Shown here piece after piece: positions 14,101-22,108 of a stretch of 22,108 bases of DNA; within the stretch, counting starts at the first letter, position 1; each line of letters begins with the position of its first letter. This stretch comes from Hungateiclostridiaceae bacterium UBA1305. GTDB taxonomy: Bacteria > Bacillota > Clostridia > Acetivibrionales > DTU013. A model generated the notes under the pieces. That model worked only from the letters and a program-made list of their open reading frames with translations, did not search any database and was not told the origin of the DNA. The position numbers and the translations under genes were made by a program. The stretch spans positions 78,431 to 100,538 of the forward strand of contig DBTX01000059.1 of NCBI GenBank assembly GCA_002307275.1, read 5' to 3'.

Positions 14101-15654
14101 ATGGACGAATTCAATTCGGACAAAAGCGGCTTGAATAATGAAAACAGCGAAATTCATGTGAACGAAGTACAAGTTGATGATATAAATGCAAGAGAGACAG
14201 CAGCAACAGAGACAGTAGCTGAAACAGTGGAGACAGCTGCTACAACAGCGGAGACAATCACAGCAACAGAGCCAACGGCAGTAACCTCAGGAACAGCAGC
14301 AACGCCCTCAGGAACTTCAGCAGATAATTCTGCCGCAGTGGAGCCGGCTCAGGTTCCTGCACGGCAGGCAGCTTATGTACAGGCGCAGGTCGCACCTGCT
14401 GTGAATAGTGCAGGACAGTCAAAGTCTCAACCTTATTATAATGAAAACATAAAGAGGACAAGAACCCCAAAGTCGGGTTCCGGACAGCTGATACTGGTTT
14501 CGGTACTAGGCGCATTGATCGGCGCCGGCCTCATGTTCGCAGCAACAATGTTTCTGTCCCCGATCCTTCAGCCTGCAATCGACAATCTGACGGGCAGGAC
14601 CGCACAAGCCTCCGATGTGGCAACAAACAGTAACAACGGGGTATACAAGCAAGTGCAAATTGAAAAGTCCTCTACACCTGTTGAAGCGATTTCCGAAAAG
14701 GTCAGTCCGTCAATCGTTGGGATAAAAGTCACCATAAAGTCGCAAGGCCAGGACTTCTTCTTTGACCTCGGACAGAGTGGTGTCGGAGAAGGTTCAGGTA
14801 TCATCATCAGAGCTGACGGATATATACTTACAAATAATCATGTGGTTGAAGGCGCACTTGGTGATAACTCAAACAAAATTACTGAAGGTTCAAAAATAGA
14901 AGTAATTTTGCCAAGTGACATCGAAAAATCATATGTTGCAACAGTAGTCGGCAGAGACGCCAAGACCGATATTGCAGTATTGAAGATTGATGCTTCAGAT
15001 CTGCCCGTTGCAGAAATGGGTGATTCCGATAAGGTCAAGTCCGGTGAACTGGCAGTAGCAATTGGTAATCCGGGCGGAATAGATTATATGGGTTCTGTAA
15101 CCGCAGGAATCATCAGCGGTATCAACAGATCGATACAGATGGAAAATGGCGATATACTCAAGCTGATCCAAACCGATGCAGCGATCAATCCCGGCAACAG
15201 CGGAGGTGCTCTCGTCAATTCACAGGGTCAGGTCATAGGGATGAATACTGTCAAGATCGCAGCAACAGGCTACGAAGGACTTGGATTCGCAATACCGATC
15301 AACGAAGCAAACAATATAGCAAAGAGCCTGATCGACTTTAAGTATGTGAAGGGCAGACCATATCTTGGCGTATCGATAGATCAGAGATTCAGCGCAGAAA
15401 TAGCCAAACAGAACAACGTGCCCAACGGCCTTCTGGTCTATGAGGTATTACCGCTGAGCTCGGCTTATAAAGCTGGCGTTCAGACCGGCGATATCATTAC
15501 AAAGTTCGATGGCAAGACCATTACAGTATTCCAGGACCTGGAGGATCAGAAAAATACCCATAAACCCGGTGATAAGGTAAAGATCGAAGTATACAGGGAT
15601 GGCAAGACTATGACACTGACAGCTACTCTGGATGAGCAGAAGAATACGGACTAG
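14101..15654 (+). CDS. HtrA/DegP-like serine protease, membrane anchored, with PDZ domain
   Basis: The 517-residue protein has a long N-terminal cytoplasmic region rich in Thr, Ala, Glu and Ser (about 30-110), one membrane segment at about 130-160 (LILVSVLGALIGAGLMFAA), a trypsin-like domain with the triad His247 (TNNHVVEG), Asp290 (KTDIAVLKID) and Ser367 (NPGNSGGALVN), and a C-terminal PDZ domain from about GRPYLGVSI. Such proteases degrade misfolded exported proteins outside the cell membrane. ATG 14101 lies 8 nt after AAGGAGG (14086-14092); the open frame extends to 14062, but a start there lacks a site. It follows its probable two-component regulators. Confidence 0.93.
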   Translation: MDEFNSDKSGLNNENSEIHVNEVQVDDINARETAATETVAETVETAATTAETITATEPTAVTSGTAATPSGTSADNSAAVEPAQVPARQAAYVQAQVAPAVNSAGQSKSQPYYNENIKRTRTPKSGSGQLILVSVLGALIGAGLMFAATMFLSPILQPAIDNLTGRTAQASDVATNSNNGVYKQVQIEKSSTPVEAISEKVSPSIVGIKVTIKSQGQDFFFDLGQSGVGEGSGIIIRADGYILTNNHVVEGALGDNSNKITEGSKIEVILPSDIEKSYVATVVGRDAKTDIAVLKIDASDLPVAEMGDSDKVKSGELAVAIGNPGGIDYMGSVTAGIISGINRSIQMENGDILKLIQTDAAINPGNSGGALVNSQGQVIGMNTVKIAATGYEGLGFAIPINEANNIAKSLIDFKYVKGRPYLGVSIDQRFSAEIAKQNNVPNGLLVYEVLPLSSAYKAGVQTGDIITKFDGKTITVFQDLEDQKNTHKPGDKVKIEVYRDGKTMTLTATLDEQKNTD

Positions 15655-15693
15655 GAACAAGGGAAATGATCTCCTTTATATAAACCTCCTATT

Positions 15694-15740
15694 ATGAACA
15701 ATAAGAAAGCAGCCGGCGAGGCTGTTTTTTTATTGTTCAT
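15694..15740 (+). terminator. Intrinsic terminator of htrA
   Basis: CAGCC (15710-15714) and GGCTG (15720-15724) form the inner stem, followed by seven T residues. An outer 11-bp stem, ATGAACAATAA (15694-15704) with TTATTGTTCAT (15730-15740), encloses both the hairpin and the T run. A bidirectional function is possible. Confidence 0.8.
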
Positions 15741-16128
15741 ATTTCGAGAATCCTTTCGATATAACAAAAAGGATTGCGGCATAAAGAGTTATTATTGAGT
15801 GAGGCAGTTTTTCCGGAATTAGACCGCAACCCTCAAAACTATTTTGCAGAAGTAGAGTAGTCGGCTATATTAGAGAAGCATATCAAAGGTTAACAAACCA
15901 TTTTGTAGACTTTATGTGTAGAAACAAGTCCTGACTCATTATATAATTGATACGTAATTCTATTTTTCAGTACCAATATGGTGTTTTCCTGGTTGTGGAC
16001 GAATCCGCCATCTGCTGCAAAGGCCAAATAGTATAAAACCATGAGAAATAATAGAGTACTCGACGGCTTGCTGGCTGCCATATGATATAATAAATTATGC
16101 GTGTCTTCTTCAACAGGGGGGTATACAA
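15741..16128 (+). other. Non-coding spacer before the YesM-type kinase
   Basis: This 388-nt stretch has no convincing gene. GGATTGCGG (15770-15778) can pair with CCGCAACC (15825-15832), with one bulge, across a 46-nt loop. An extended -10 (TGATATAAT, 16083-16091) without a clear -35 is the best promoter for the kinase gene. GGGGGG before ATG 16129 serves as its ribosome binding site. A frame on the minus strand in 15890-16171 has no clear ribosome binding site and overlaps the kinase start, so it was not called. Confidence 0.5.
16083..16091 (+). promoter_or_regulatory. Extended -10 promoter element of the sensor kinase gene
   Basis: A perfect TATAAT (16086-16091) preceded by TGA gives the TGN extended -10 form, which can work without a good -35. 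It lies 38 nt before the kinase ATG. Confidence 0.5.
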
Positions 16129-17916
16129 ATGGCTTTTCCCGGTCGTGGCACTGTGATACGTTTTCGAACACAACTTATTTATAAACTGATACCTATAATC
16201 CTGTTACCCATTATTACAATTGGAATCTTTTCATACAAGTTATCTTTTAGTGCGCTGCAGAGCCGCTCGTCCAAGGATGTTGAAAGAATTGCTAGCCTTG
16301 TAAATGAGAACTTGAATTATATGATCAATGATATCGAACAATTGGCAGTGTCGACGTTGTATGATCAAAACATACAGCAAATTGTCAGCAGCTATAATAG
16401 TGACAGGAAATACATAGAGCCGGACGATAATGATAATGTTCAAAGCTATTTACGCAAGATGCTGATACAAAATGAAGCAGTGCAAAGCATTTTTATTTAT
16501 ACGAAAGGGAATACCATTTTTGAACAATCACTGCATGGCGATTTGCCGGATGTGGAATGGAAGAGTAAAAAGTGGTATAAGGATGCATTAAATTCCAGGG
16601 ACAATGCAATCATAATTCCTACGCATTTTATTGAACGCCGCTCTCAAGCATTAAATGATATAAAGACCTCAGTATTCTCTGTTGCCCGTCAGATAAAGAA
16701 TACAAACAATTTTAATGTGATAGGGGTAAGTGTATTCAATGTTAAGCTTTCTTCAATTGAAAGGATTATTACAGTTTCGCAGACAGACAGCAATACCCGG
16801 TTCCTTATTCTTGATTTGCAGGGGAACTGGATTTATCCGAATGACGAGGATGCTTTCCGCAAAAATGTCGGCTCTGTTGAAGCGATCCACAGTTCGCTGA
16901 AAAAGCAGAAAAATAAAATAGCACTGAACAAAACAAGCTATTATATGTCCAGCAATACTTCCGCATACTCCGGATGGACTGTTATTGCCCTGGTTCCCGA
17001 AAATTCCATCAGTAAGGAAGTTCAGTATATAAAGTGGACTACGGTCATCGTTATTTTGATTACCTCATTTTTAATTGCTGCATTGTTTTTTTATATAGCA
17101 ACAGTAATCAGTAAACCTGTGTCGAAGCTGAGAGATTTGATGAAGCATGTCGAAACCGGAGATCTGAACATACAATATGAAGCAAAAGGACATGGCGAAA
17201 TAGATGAACTTGGAAGAGCGTTCAGTCGTATGATTGAACGCCTGAAGCAATTGATACAGGACAATCTGCAGGCACAAATACAACGTCAGCTTGCGGAACT
17301 TGCGGCACTTCAAAGTCAGCTTAACCCCCACTTCCTGTACAATACTCTCGAGGCATTTCAAATGATTGCCATTACGGAAGGAAGCAGTCGATTGGCCAGA
17401 ATGTCTTATTCCCTGGGACAACTTATGAGGATGGCACTTAATGCGGAAGAGTTTTCAACGATAAGGCAGGAATTGGACCATATAAATAATTACCTGGTAT
17501 TGATAAAAGAAAGATATGAAGATCGGCTGAATTACGAAATAGTTGCTCCTGAACAACTTATGGAATGCAGGATACCCAAGCTGACTCTGCAGCCATTGGT
17601 TGAAAATGCCATTTATCATGGGATAGATAAAAAAGTCATGTCTGGAACTGTTTCAATCAAAATCATGCAAAAGGAATGCGATATATCAATAGAAATCCAG
17701 GACGATGGAGCAGGGATACCGGAAGAGAAGCTTTCAGCAATCTGTGCTGAATTGGAAAATGAAGAGAATGTATTGAAAAAGAAGGGGAATATTGGGATAG
17801 CAAATATACAGGCAAGAATTCAGAATATTTTTGGAAAGGAATATGGAATTTCGATACGATCAGAAGTGGGTGTTGGAACTACTGTAATTGTGAAAATTCC
17901 TATGGGAGAATTCTGA
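16129..17916 (+). CDS. LytS/YesM-type sensor histidine kinase
   Basis: The 595-residue membrane protein has a first membrane segment at about 16-38 (LIPIILLPIITIGIFSY), a large extracellular sensor region (about 40-300) of the Cache type by architecture, a second segment at about 305-328, a HAMP domain (SKPVSKLRDLM, DELGRAFSRMI), the His_kinase motif QLNPHFLYNTLE with His401, and an ATPase domain with LVENAIYHGI and DDGAGIPEEK. Such kinases pair with AraC-type response regulators and control carbohydrate uptake or breakdown genes in Firmicutes. The partner lies 8 nt downstream and a sugar importer follows. Confidence 0.92.
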   Translation: MAFPGRGTVIRFRTQLIYKLIPIILLPIITIGIFSYKLSFSALQSRSSKDVERIASLVNENLNYMINDIEQLAVSTLYDQNIQQIVSSYNSDRKYIEPDDNDNVQSYLRKMLIQNEAVQSIFIYTKGNTIFEQSLHGDLPDVEWKSKKWYKDALNSRDNAIIIPTHFIERRSQALNDIKTSVFSVARQIKNTNNFNVIGVSVFNVKLSSIERIITVSQTDSNTRFLILDLQGNWIYPNDEDAFRKNVGSVEAIHSSLKKQKNKIALNKTSYYMSSNTSAYSGWTVIALVPENSISKEVQYIKWTTVIVILITSFLIAALFFYIATVISKPVSKLRDLMKHVETGDLNIQYEAKGHGEIDELGRAFSRMIERLKQLIQDNLQAQIQRQLAELAALQSQLNPHFLYNTLEAFQMIAITEGSSRLARMSYSLGQLMRMALNAEEFSTIRQELDHINNYLVLIKERYEDRLNYEIVAPEQLMECRIPKLTLQPLVENAIYHGIDKKVMSGTVSIKIMQKECDISIEIQDDGAGIPEEKLSAICAELENEENVLKKKGNIGIANIQARIQNIFGKEYGISIRSEVGVGTTVIVKIPMGEF

Positions 17917-17924
17917 AAGGTGGA

Positions 17925-18707
17925 ATGCAGATAAAAATGAGTAGTGCAGCTGCAAATGTGAAATACAATGTACTTATTGTTGATGATGAAAAATCCATAC
18001 GGACAGGGTTAGGGTTTCTTATCAGAAGCAATTTTCACACTGTAAATGTTATAGAGGCCGCCAATGGCCTTGATGCATGGGAGTATATCAAACAACCGGT
18101 AAAGCCGGTATTGATCATACTTGATGTAAGAATGCCCGGAATGGATGGGTTGAAATTTTGTGAGCGAATGCAAGAGGAAGAGATTTCCATAAAGGTTGCC
18201 ATTTTATCAGGGTATAAGGATTTTGACTATGCAAGGCAAACCTTTCGCTGCGGTGTTCTGGATTACTTACTGAAACCTGTGAATCCGGCGGATATTATAC
18301 GTCTGGTGGGTGATGCAATCAGGGAAGGCCCGGATGGATGTGAGGAACAGAGCTTTGAGGATATAAAACAGGTACAGCAGGTTGTCGAAAGGGTTCGTAC
18401 ATGGATCCATGACCATATTGAGAATGAAATCACTCTTGTTGAGATTTCGAATGAACTTCATTATACACCAAATTATCTGAGCACCCTTTTCAAAAAGGTG
18501 ATTGGAAAAGGGTTTCAGGAATATTTGATTGAATGCAGAATGAGGAGGGCGAAGCACCTTTTAAAAGACCCATCCTTCAGAATATATGAAATATGCCGGA
18601 AGGTAGGTTATTTCAATCCGAAGGCATTTTCCATAGCCTTTAAAAAAACATATGGCATTACTCCTACGGAATTCCGTGAAAGATGCGGTATAAACATGGA
18701 TGATTGA
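17925..18707 (+). CDS. YesN-type response regulator (receiver + AraC DNA-binding domain)
   Basis: The 260-residue protein has a receiver domain (about 14-135) with VDDEKSIRTG, phosphorylated Asp67 in LDVRMPGMDG, a serine switch residue in ILSGYKDF, and lysine in LLKPVNPAD. An AraC/XylS helix-turn-helix pair follows (about 160-255), with LVEISNELHYTPNYLSTLFKKVIGKGFQEYLIECRM split into two helices and VGYFNPKAFSIAFKKTYGITPTEFR. The usual YesN middle region is short. ATG 17925 follows AAAGG by 4 nt; ATG 17937 is an alternative. It probably activates the adjacent ABC importer on signal from the upstream kinase. Confidence 0.92.
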   Translation: MQIKMSSAAANVKYNVLIVDDEKSIRTGLGFLIRSNFHTVNVIEAANGLDAWEYIKQPVKPVLIILDVRMPGMDGLKFCERMQEEEISIKVAILSGYKDFDYARQTFRCGVLDYLLKPVNPADIIRLVGDAIREGPDGCEEQSFEDIKQVQQVVERVRTWIHDHIENEITLVEISNELHYTPNYLSTLFKKVIGKGFQEYLIECRMRRAKHLLKDPSFRIYEICRKVGYFNPKAFSIAFKKTYGITPTEFRERCGINMDD

Positions 18708-18732
18708 CAAACCTTATTGTAGATTCACTGCA

Positions 18733-18761
18733 TTGTTGGTATTAGGGCTCTAAAGTAGAAT
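18733..18761 (+). promoter_or_regulatory. Predicted promoter of the sugar ABC transporter genes
   Basis: TTGTTG (18733-18738) and TAGAAT (18756-18761) are exactly 17 bp apart, 25 nt after the regulator gene. Transcription would start near 18768, just ahead of a 14-bp palindrome. Confidence 0.45.
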
Positions 18762-18773
18762 GGAAATACAAGG

Positions 18774-18787
18774 AATAAGCGCTTATT
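18774..18787. promoter_or_regulatory. Perfect 14-bp palindrome, candidate repressor operator
   Basis: AATAAGCGCTTATT is a perfect palindrome with the AAGCGCTT centre typical of LacI-family operators. It lies just after the predicted start of transcription and 10 nt before the AGAGGAGG ribosome binding site of the binding-protein gene, where a repressor could block transcription. No LacI-type gene is in the window. Confidence 0.45.
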
Positions 18788-18813
18788 TCAATTTTAGAGG
18801 AGGAAATAACCAG

Positions 18814-20169
18814 ATGAAACGAAAAATTGCCCTGATCACAATGATGACATTTTTGTTAGTGAGTGTACTGGCAGGCTGTGGAAGCACGCAATCGTCGACA
18901 GAGCAGAGTGCGTCAGCAGCAGCCGGGACACTTGAGGCTGCGACAACCGGAGCCGGGACACCCGAAGCAGCAGAATCTACCGCAGAAGTAAAAAAAGATC
19001 CGGTTCAACTTAAATTCGCGCTCTGGAGTAATGGCGCTGTAGACAAAGAGGCATGGGATAAACTGGCGGCGGATTATAACAAGCTGCACCCCGAGATTAC
19101 AGTTGTTAACGAGACATTTGATTCAAAGCAGTATGACAGTATATACAAGGCACGTCTTGCAGGCGGAGACGGTCCGGACATATACGGTGTAAGGCCGGCA
19201 GATCTTGATGCTCTGGTTAAGGGCGGATATGCTGCTGATTTGTCAGGAATGAGCTGGTTTTCGGAGTTATATCCCGGTGCGCAAAAAAATCATATCATTG
19301 ACGGAAAGCCATATGCTTTTCCATTCCTGCAAAGCGGAAACGGTTTCCTGTACAATAAGGATATCTTTACTAAGTACAATATTTCCGAGCCAAAGACCTT
19401 TGATGAGCTTCTGACGATTTGCAAAACGCTCAAAGAGAATAATATTACTCCGTTCGCAATGGCAGCCAAAGATAATTGGTGGCCGCAGTTCATACTATAC
19501 TACGCAACAGCGGAGCATGTCTTTGCGAAGGACCCGGACTTTATACAGAAGATAAACAGTGGTACTGCCACATATTCAGGGACTGCCGGATGGTTGGATG
19601 CAATCAATGTATATAAATCACTGCTGGATGCAGGTGCGTTCATTCCGAATCCTCTAGGCGTGGGCTTTGATGAGTGCAAAGCAATGTTCCTGCAAGGTAA
19701 AGCGGCAATGTTTCCCGCTACATGGGCACTTGCCGACGCAAGAAAAGAGAACATCAACATTGGTTACAGCAATCTTCCAACAACAAATGATGCAGCTTCA
19801 GGCAGCTTGTGGGGAGGTTACTCCGGATCACTTGCCATCAACGCATCAAACAAGCATACTGCAGAAGCCGGTGATTATATAAAATTCATGCTAGAAAAGG
19901 ACAACTATCATGCAATATGCGCTGCCTGGCAGCTCTTCCCTGTAAAAGACGGTGTAGATGTTTCGGATGTTGACTCGATATTTGGTACGCAGCAACAGGC
20001 ATGGACAGGTAAAACACTGTATGGCAGCCCAAGTGACAATATGCTGGCAGGTGTTCAGGACGCAATGCTTACAGAATTACAGGTCCTTACAGCAAATAAG
20101 TGCAAGCCGGAAGACGTTTTGAAAAAAATGGATGAGGCAAATGCAAAAGCGCTTGAGCAGAAGGAATAA
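18814..20169 (+). CDS. Sugar ABC transporter substrate-binding lipoprotein (family 1)
   Basis: The 451-residue protein begins with a lipoprotein signal, MKRKIALITMMTFLLVSVLAGC, where LAGC is the lipobox and Cys22 the lipid-modified residue. A linker rich in Ser, Thr, Ala and Glu (about 23-65) contains a short repeat (AGTLEAA / AGTPEAA). The mature part fits family 1 solute-binding proteins (MalE-like): LKFALWSNGAVDKEAW, LAGGDGPDIYGVRPAD, GKPYAFPFLQSGNGFLYNKDIF, FLQGKAAMFPATWALAD. It would capture a mono- or oligosaccharide outside the cell and deliver it to the two permeases. ATG 18814 follows AGAGGAGG; the upstream in-frame ATG 18760 lacks a site and would spoil the signal peptide. Confidence 0.93.
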   Translation: MKRKIALITMMTFLLVSVLAGCGSTQSSTEQSASAAAGTLEAATTGAGTPEAAESTAEVKKDPVQLKFALWSNGAVDKEAWDKLAADYNKLHPEITVVNETFDSKQYDSIYKARLAGGDGPDIYGVRPADLDALVKGGYAADLSGMSWFSELYPGAQKNHIIDGKPYAFPFLQSGNGFLYNKDIFTKYNISEPKTFDELLTICKTLKENNITPFAMAAKDNWWPQFILYYATAEHVFAKDPDFIQKINSGTATYSGTAGWLDAINVYKSLLDAGAFIPNPLGVGFDECKAMFLQGKAAMFPATWALADARKENINIGYSNLPTTNDAASGSLWGGYSGSLAINASNKHTAEAGDYIKFMLEKDNYHAICAAWQLFPVKDGVDVSDVDSIFGTQQQAWTGKTLYGSPSDNMLAGVQDAMLTELQVLTANKCKPEDVLKKMDEANAKALEQKE

Positions 20170-20188
20170 GCAACTATTTCACAATAAG

Positions 20189-20216
20189 GCAGGGACTCCT
20201 GAAAGGGAGTCCCTGC
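20189..20216 (+). other. Stable intergenic hairpin between binding-protein and permease genes
   Basis: GCAGGGACTCC (20189-20199) and GGAGTCCCTGC (20206-20216) form a perfect 11-bp GC-rich stem with a loop of 6 nt or fewer. No T run follows, so a full terminator is unlikely. Such hairpins in importer operons often stabilise the upstream message or cause partial termination, giving more binding protein than permease. Confidence 0.7.
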
Positions 20217-20273
20217 TCATAAAACAAGATATTGGTTGTTATTGACACCTGGTATTGGAAGGATTTATTTCAT

Positions 20274-21158
20274 ATGCAAAATTCAAAATTAAGAGGACAT
20301 TTTCAATTTTGGGGGTTTATAACTCCAGCTTTAATCATCTATTTCTTATTCGGGTTTTATCCTGTATTGAATTCACTTTTTTACAGTTTTACGGTTTATG
20401 ATGGGATATCAGGTCATTTTCAATGGGTATGGTTTAAAAACTTCATAGAAATGTTTACAAATGACAGTCAGGTACTGACAGCAGCAAAGCATAACCTTAT
20501 TTGGGCTGTATACTACATAGTTATTCAAAATATACTTGCTTTATTTTTTGCAGTACTTCTGGATCGAAAGATTAAAGGGAAGAACATATATCGTGCCGTG
20601 TTCTTTCTTCCCGTTATCATAAGCTCAGTTGCGTCAAGCTTTGTGTGGTCCTTTATTTTAAGCCCCAATATGGGGAGCCTGAATTTCTTTCTGAAATCAA
20701 TCGGGCTTGGACAATTTGCCTTTGATTGGTTGGGAAACTTTGATCTGGCACTCTTTTCCGTTATGTTTGTTGATTTGTGGAAAAATATCGGGTTTAACAT
20801 TGTTATTTTTCTGGCCGGGCTTCAGACTATACCGGAGGATTTACTTCAGGCAGCTGATATTGATGGAGCTTCCGGCGTTAGAAAATTCATCTCGGTGACT
20901 TTCCCGATCCTTCTGCCAACAGTGGGAATGGTCATGACTTTAAGCGCAAACAGTGCTTTGAGAGCATTTGATACGGTTTACCTTATGACTTCCGGAGGAC
21001 CCGGGGATTCAACGGTTCTTATTATGACGAAGCTGATCAACGAAGCTTTTTCCAAAAATCGATTTGGATATGCATCTGCAATGGCCTGGGTCATTTTCAT
21101 TATCTTGCTGCTCGTTGCCGGAGCTCAGTCAAAATTTACGAAAGAGAAGGAGGTGTAA
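20274..21158 (+). CDS. Sugar ABC transporter permease (MalF-like)
   Basis: The 294-residue membrane protein has about six hydrophobic segments, starting with FWGFITPALIIYFLFGFYP. The EAA loop that contacts the ATPase reads LLQAADIDGASGVRKFISVTFP near residue 205. It forms half of the membrane channel with the next gene product. ATG 20274 lies 10 nt after GGAAGGA; the open frame runs back to 20232 but without a ribosome binding site. No ATPase gene is seen nearby; family members of this type often share an MsmK-like ATPase encoded elsewhere. Confidence 0.93.
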   Translation: MQNSKLRGHFQFWGFITPALIIYFLFGFYPVLNSLFYSFTVYDGISGHFQWVWFKNFIEMFTNDSQVLTAAKHNLIWAVYYIVIQNILALFFAVLLDRKIKGKNIYRAVFFLPVIISSVASSFVWSFILSPNMGSLNFFLKSIGLGQFAFDWLGNFDLALFSVMFVDLWKNIGFNIVIFLAGLQTIPEDLLQAADIDGASGVRKFISVTFPILLPTVGMVMTLSANSALRAFDTVYLMTSGGPGDSTVLIMTKLINEAFSKNRFGYASAMAWVIFIILLLVAGAQSKFTKEKEV

Positions 21159-21163
21159 GGCAA

Positions 21164-22000
21164 ATGTTTGCAGGTTTAAAGAAAAAAGCATGGCCCGTGG
21201 CAAACCATTGTATCCTTATTCTTTCGTGCATGGTGATGCTGTATCCTTTTATCATTATATTTTTCACAGCCTTCAAAGAGAATTCGGAAGTTTATACAAA
21301 CCCGGTGGGTTTTCCGCAAAAGTGGGTTCTGACTAATTTCACAGGCGCCTGGGCGGAGGCACATCTTGGAAGACTTTATATCAACAGTATTATTATAACA
21401 GTCTCGTGTGTTTTTGTATCATTGTTTGTATGCTCCCTGGCTTCCTATGCGATTACCAGATCCGCTGCAAAGTATAGCGGAAAGGTATACCTGTTTTTTA
21501 TCAGCGGTATTTTTATCCCTTCCCAATTGTCCATTATTCCATTGTTCAAAATGGTGAAGGATCTGCACCTGAACAACAGCTATGCGGGGGTGATAATGGT
21601 ATATATTGCCGGAGCCATTCCATTGGGTATATTCATGATTACCACGTTTATGCGCGGACTGCCGAAGGAAATGTCGGAAGCGGCGGCTATTGACGGATGC
21701 GGCTATTTTTATATGTACTGGAAGATATACATGCCGCTGATGGGTACCGTTGCCGCAACCTTTGGAATATTGCAGGCACTGGCCGCCTGGAATGATTTTT
21801 TAATACCCTACCTTCTTCTTACCGACGAAACAAAACGCACGCTTACAACCGGAGTTATGACCTTTAAGCAGCAGTATTCCTCTAATTGGGGATTTCTGAT
21901 GGCAGGAATCATGATGATGGTCATTCCAATCATAACAGCTTATTTGTTTCTGCAAAAGTACATCATGAAAGGATTAACAGCCGGGGCTGTAAAAGGATAG
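21164..22000 (+). CDS. Sugar ABC transporter permease (MalG-like)
   Basis: The 278-residue membrane protein has about six hydrophobic segments. It shows the features of the second permease of carbohydrate importers: YPFIIIFFTAFKENSEVY near the N-terminus and the EAA loop EMSEAAAIDGCGYFYMYWKIYMP near residue 175, followed by LAAWNDFLIPYLLL. AAGGAGGTG (21147-21155) precedes the ATG by 8 nt, and only 5 nt separate it from the previous gene, so the two are cotranscribed. Confidence 0.93.
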   Translation: MFAGLKKKAWPVANHCILILSCMVMLYPFIIIFFTAFKENSEVYTNPVGFPQKWVLTNFTGAWAEAHLGRLYINSIIITVSCVFVSLFVCSLASYAITRSAAKYSGKVYLFFISGIFIPSQLSIIPLFKMVKDLHLNNSYAGVIMVYIAGAIPLGIFMITTFMRGLPKEMSEAAAIDGCGYFYMYWKIYMPLMGTVAATFGILQALAAWNDFLIPYLLLTDETKRTLTTGVMTFKQQYSSNWGFLMAGIMMMVIPIITAYLFLQKYIMKGLTAGAVKG

Positions 22001-22005
22001 ACTTC

Positions 22006-22108
22006 ATGAAAAAAACACTGATCACCTTTACTTCGAATGTGAGTGATTTGACATATAGCGGGCATCCGAGCATGGATGAGAATTTTATTGATTGCTCTCC
22101 AAGGATTT
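22006..22108 (+). CDS. Start of an unrecognised gene (3' truncated by window)
   Basis: ATG 22006 lies 8 nt after AAAAGGA and 5 nt after the second permease gene, so it is very probably the next gene of the importer operon. The 34 visible codons begin MKKTLITFTSNVSD and continue with HPSMDENFIDCSPRI. There is no signal peptide. Its place suggests an enzyme acting on the imported sugar, such as a glycoside hydrolase, but the fragment is too short to assign. Confidence 0.6.
   Translation, partial: MKKTLITFTSNVSDLTYSGHPSMDENFIDCSPRI

Noticed and set aside
14190..14350. Dense CAG/GAG/TAG triplets at the 5' end of htrA, looking like a third TRAP site.
   Set aside because: They lie inside a coding low-complexity Thr/Ala/Glu region, with irregular spacing and codon periodicity; not a 5-nt period.
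15890..16171. A 93-codon frame on the minus strand before the YesM-type kinase.
   Set aside because: It has no clear ribosome binding site, overlaps the kinase start and promoter, and resembles no family I know.
20189..20216. Hairpin after the binding-protein gene as a full intrinsic terminator.
   Set aside because: No T run follows it and the permease genes have no separate clear promoter, so it is more likely an RNA-stabilising hairpin.

Overview
The window looks like a chromosomal segment from a Gram-positive anaerobe of the Clostridia. Three things suggest this: strong AGGAGG-type ribosome binding sites with some TTG/GTG starts, a YesM/YesN-type sensor pair beside a sugar ABC transporter, and Firmicute-like versions of the Trp enzymes. 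The species cannot be fixed from the sequence alone. All recognised genes lie on the + strand. No tRNA, rRNA, transposase, phage gene or CRISPR array was seen.

Layout. (1) 1-171 is the C-terminus of a PII nitrogen-signalling protein. (2) 229-7394 is a complete tryptophan operon, trpE-G-D-C-F-B-A, with a long untranslated leader. (3) 7611-8939 is an MFS exporter. (4) 9158-11441 holds a TIM-barrel sugar isomerase/epimerase and a Gfo/Idh/MocA dehydrogenase, followed by a 77-bp near-perfect inverted repeat. (5) 11784-15654 is an OmpR-type response regulator, its histidine kinase and a membrane-anchored HtrA protease, which together look like an envelope-stress module. (6) 16129-22108 is a LytS/YesM-type kinase and AraC-type regulator, then a carbohydrate ABC importer (lipoprotein and two permeases, no ATPase in view) and the start of an unrecognised gene.

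The main discovery is regulatory. Between the trp promoter and a 9-bp intrinsic terminator lies an array of 26 NAG triplets at an almost perfect 5-nt period (282-410). Eighteen of these are GAG or TAG. A second set of seven (G/T)AG triplets with 2-3 nt spacers covers the ribosome binding site of trpD (2746-2779). This is the signature of binding sites for TRAP (the mtrB product), known from Bacillus trp leaders. The leader array is more than twice the usual 11 triplets. A possible antiterminator sharing four bases with the terminator, and a possible hairpin hiding the trpE ribosome binding site, complete a layout that parallels the Bacillus attenuation and translation switch. No TRAP gene is in the window, so the RNA-binding partner is inferred.

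How the genes work together: trpE-G make anthranilate from chorismate and glutamine, trpD-C-F convert it to indole-glycerol phosphate, and trpA-B make tryptophan. In the right half, each two-component system sits directly before its probable target: a PhoB-like regulator before htrA, and a YesN-like regulator before the sugar importer.
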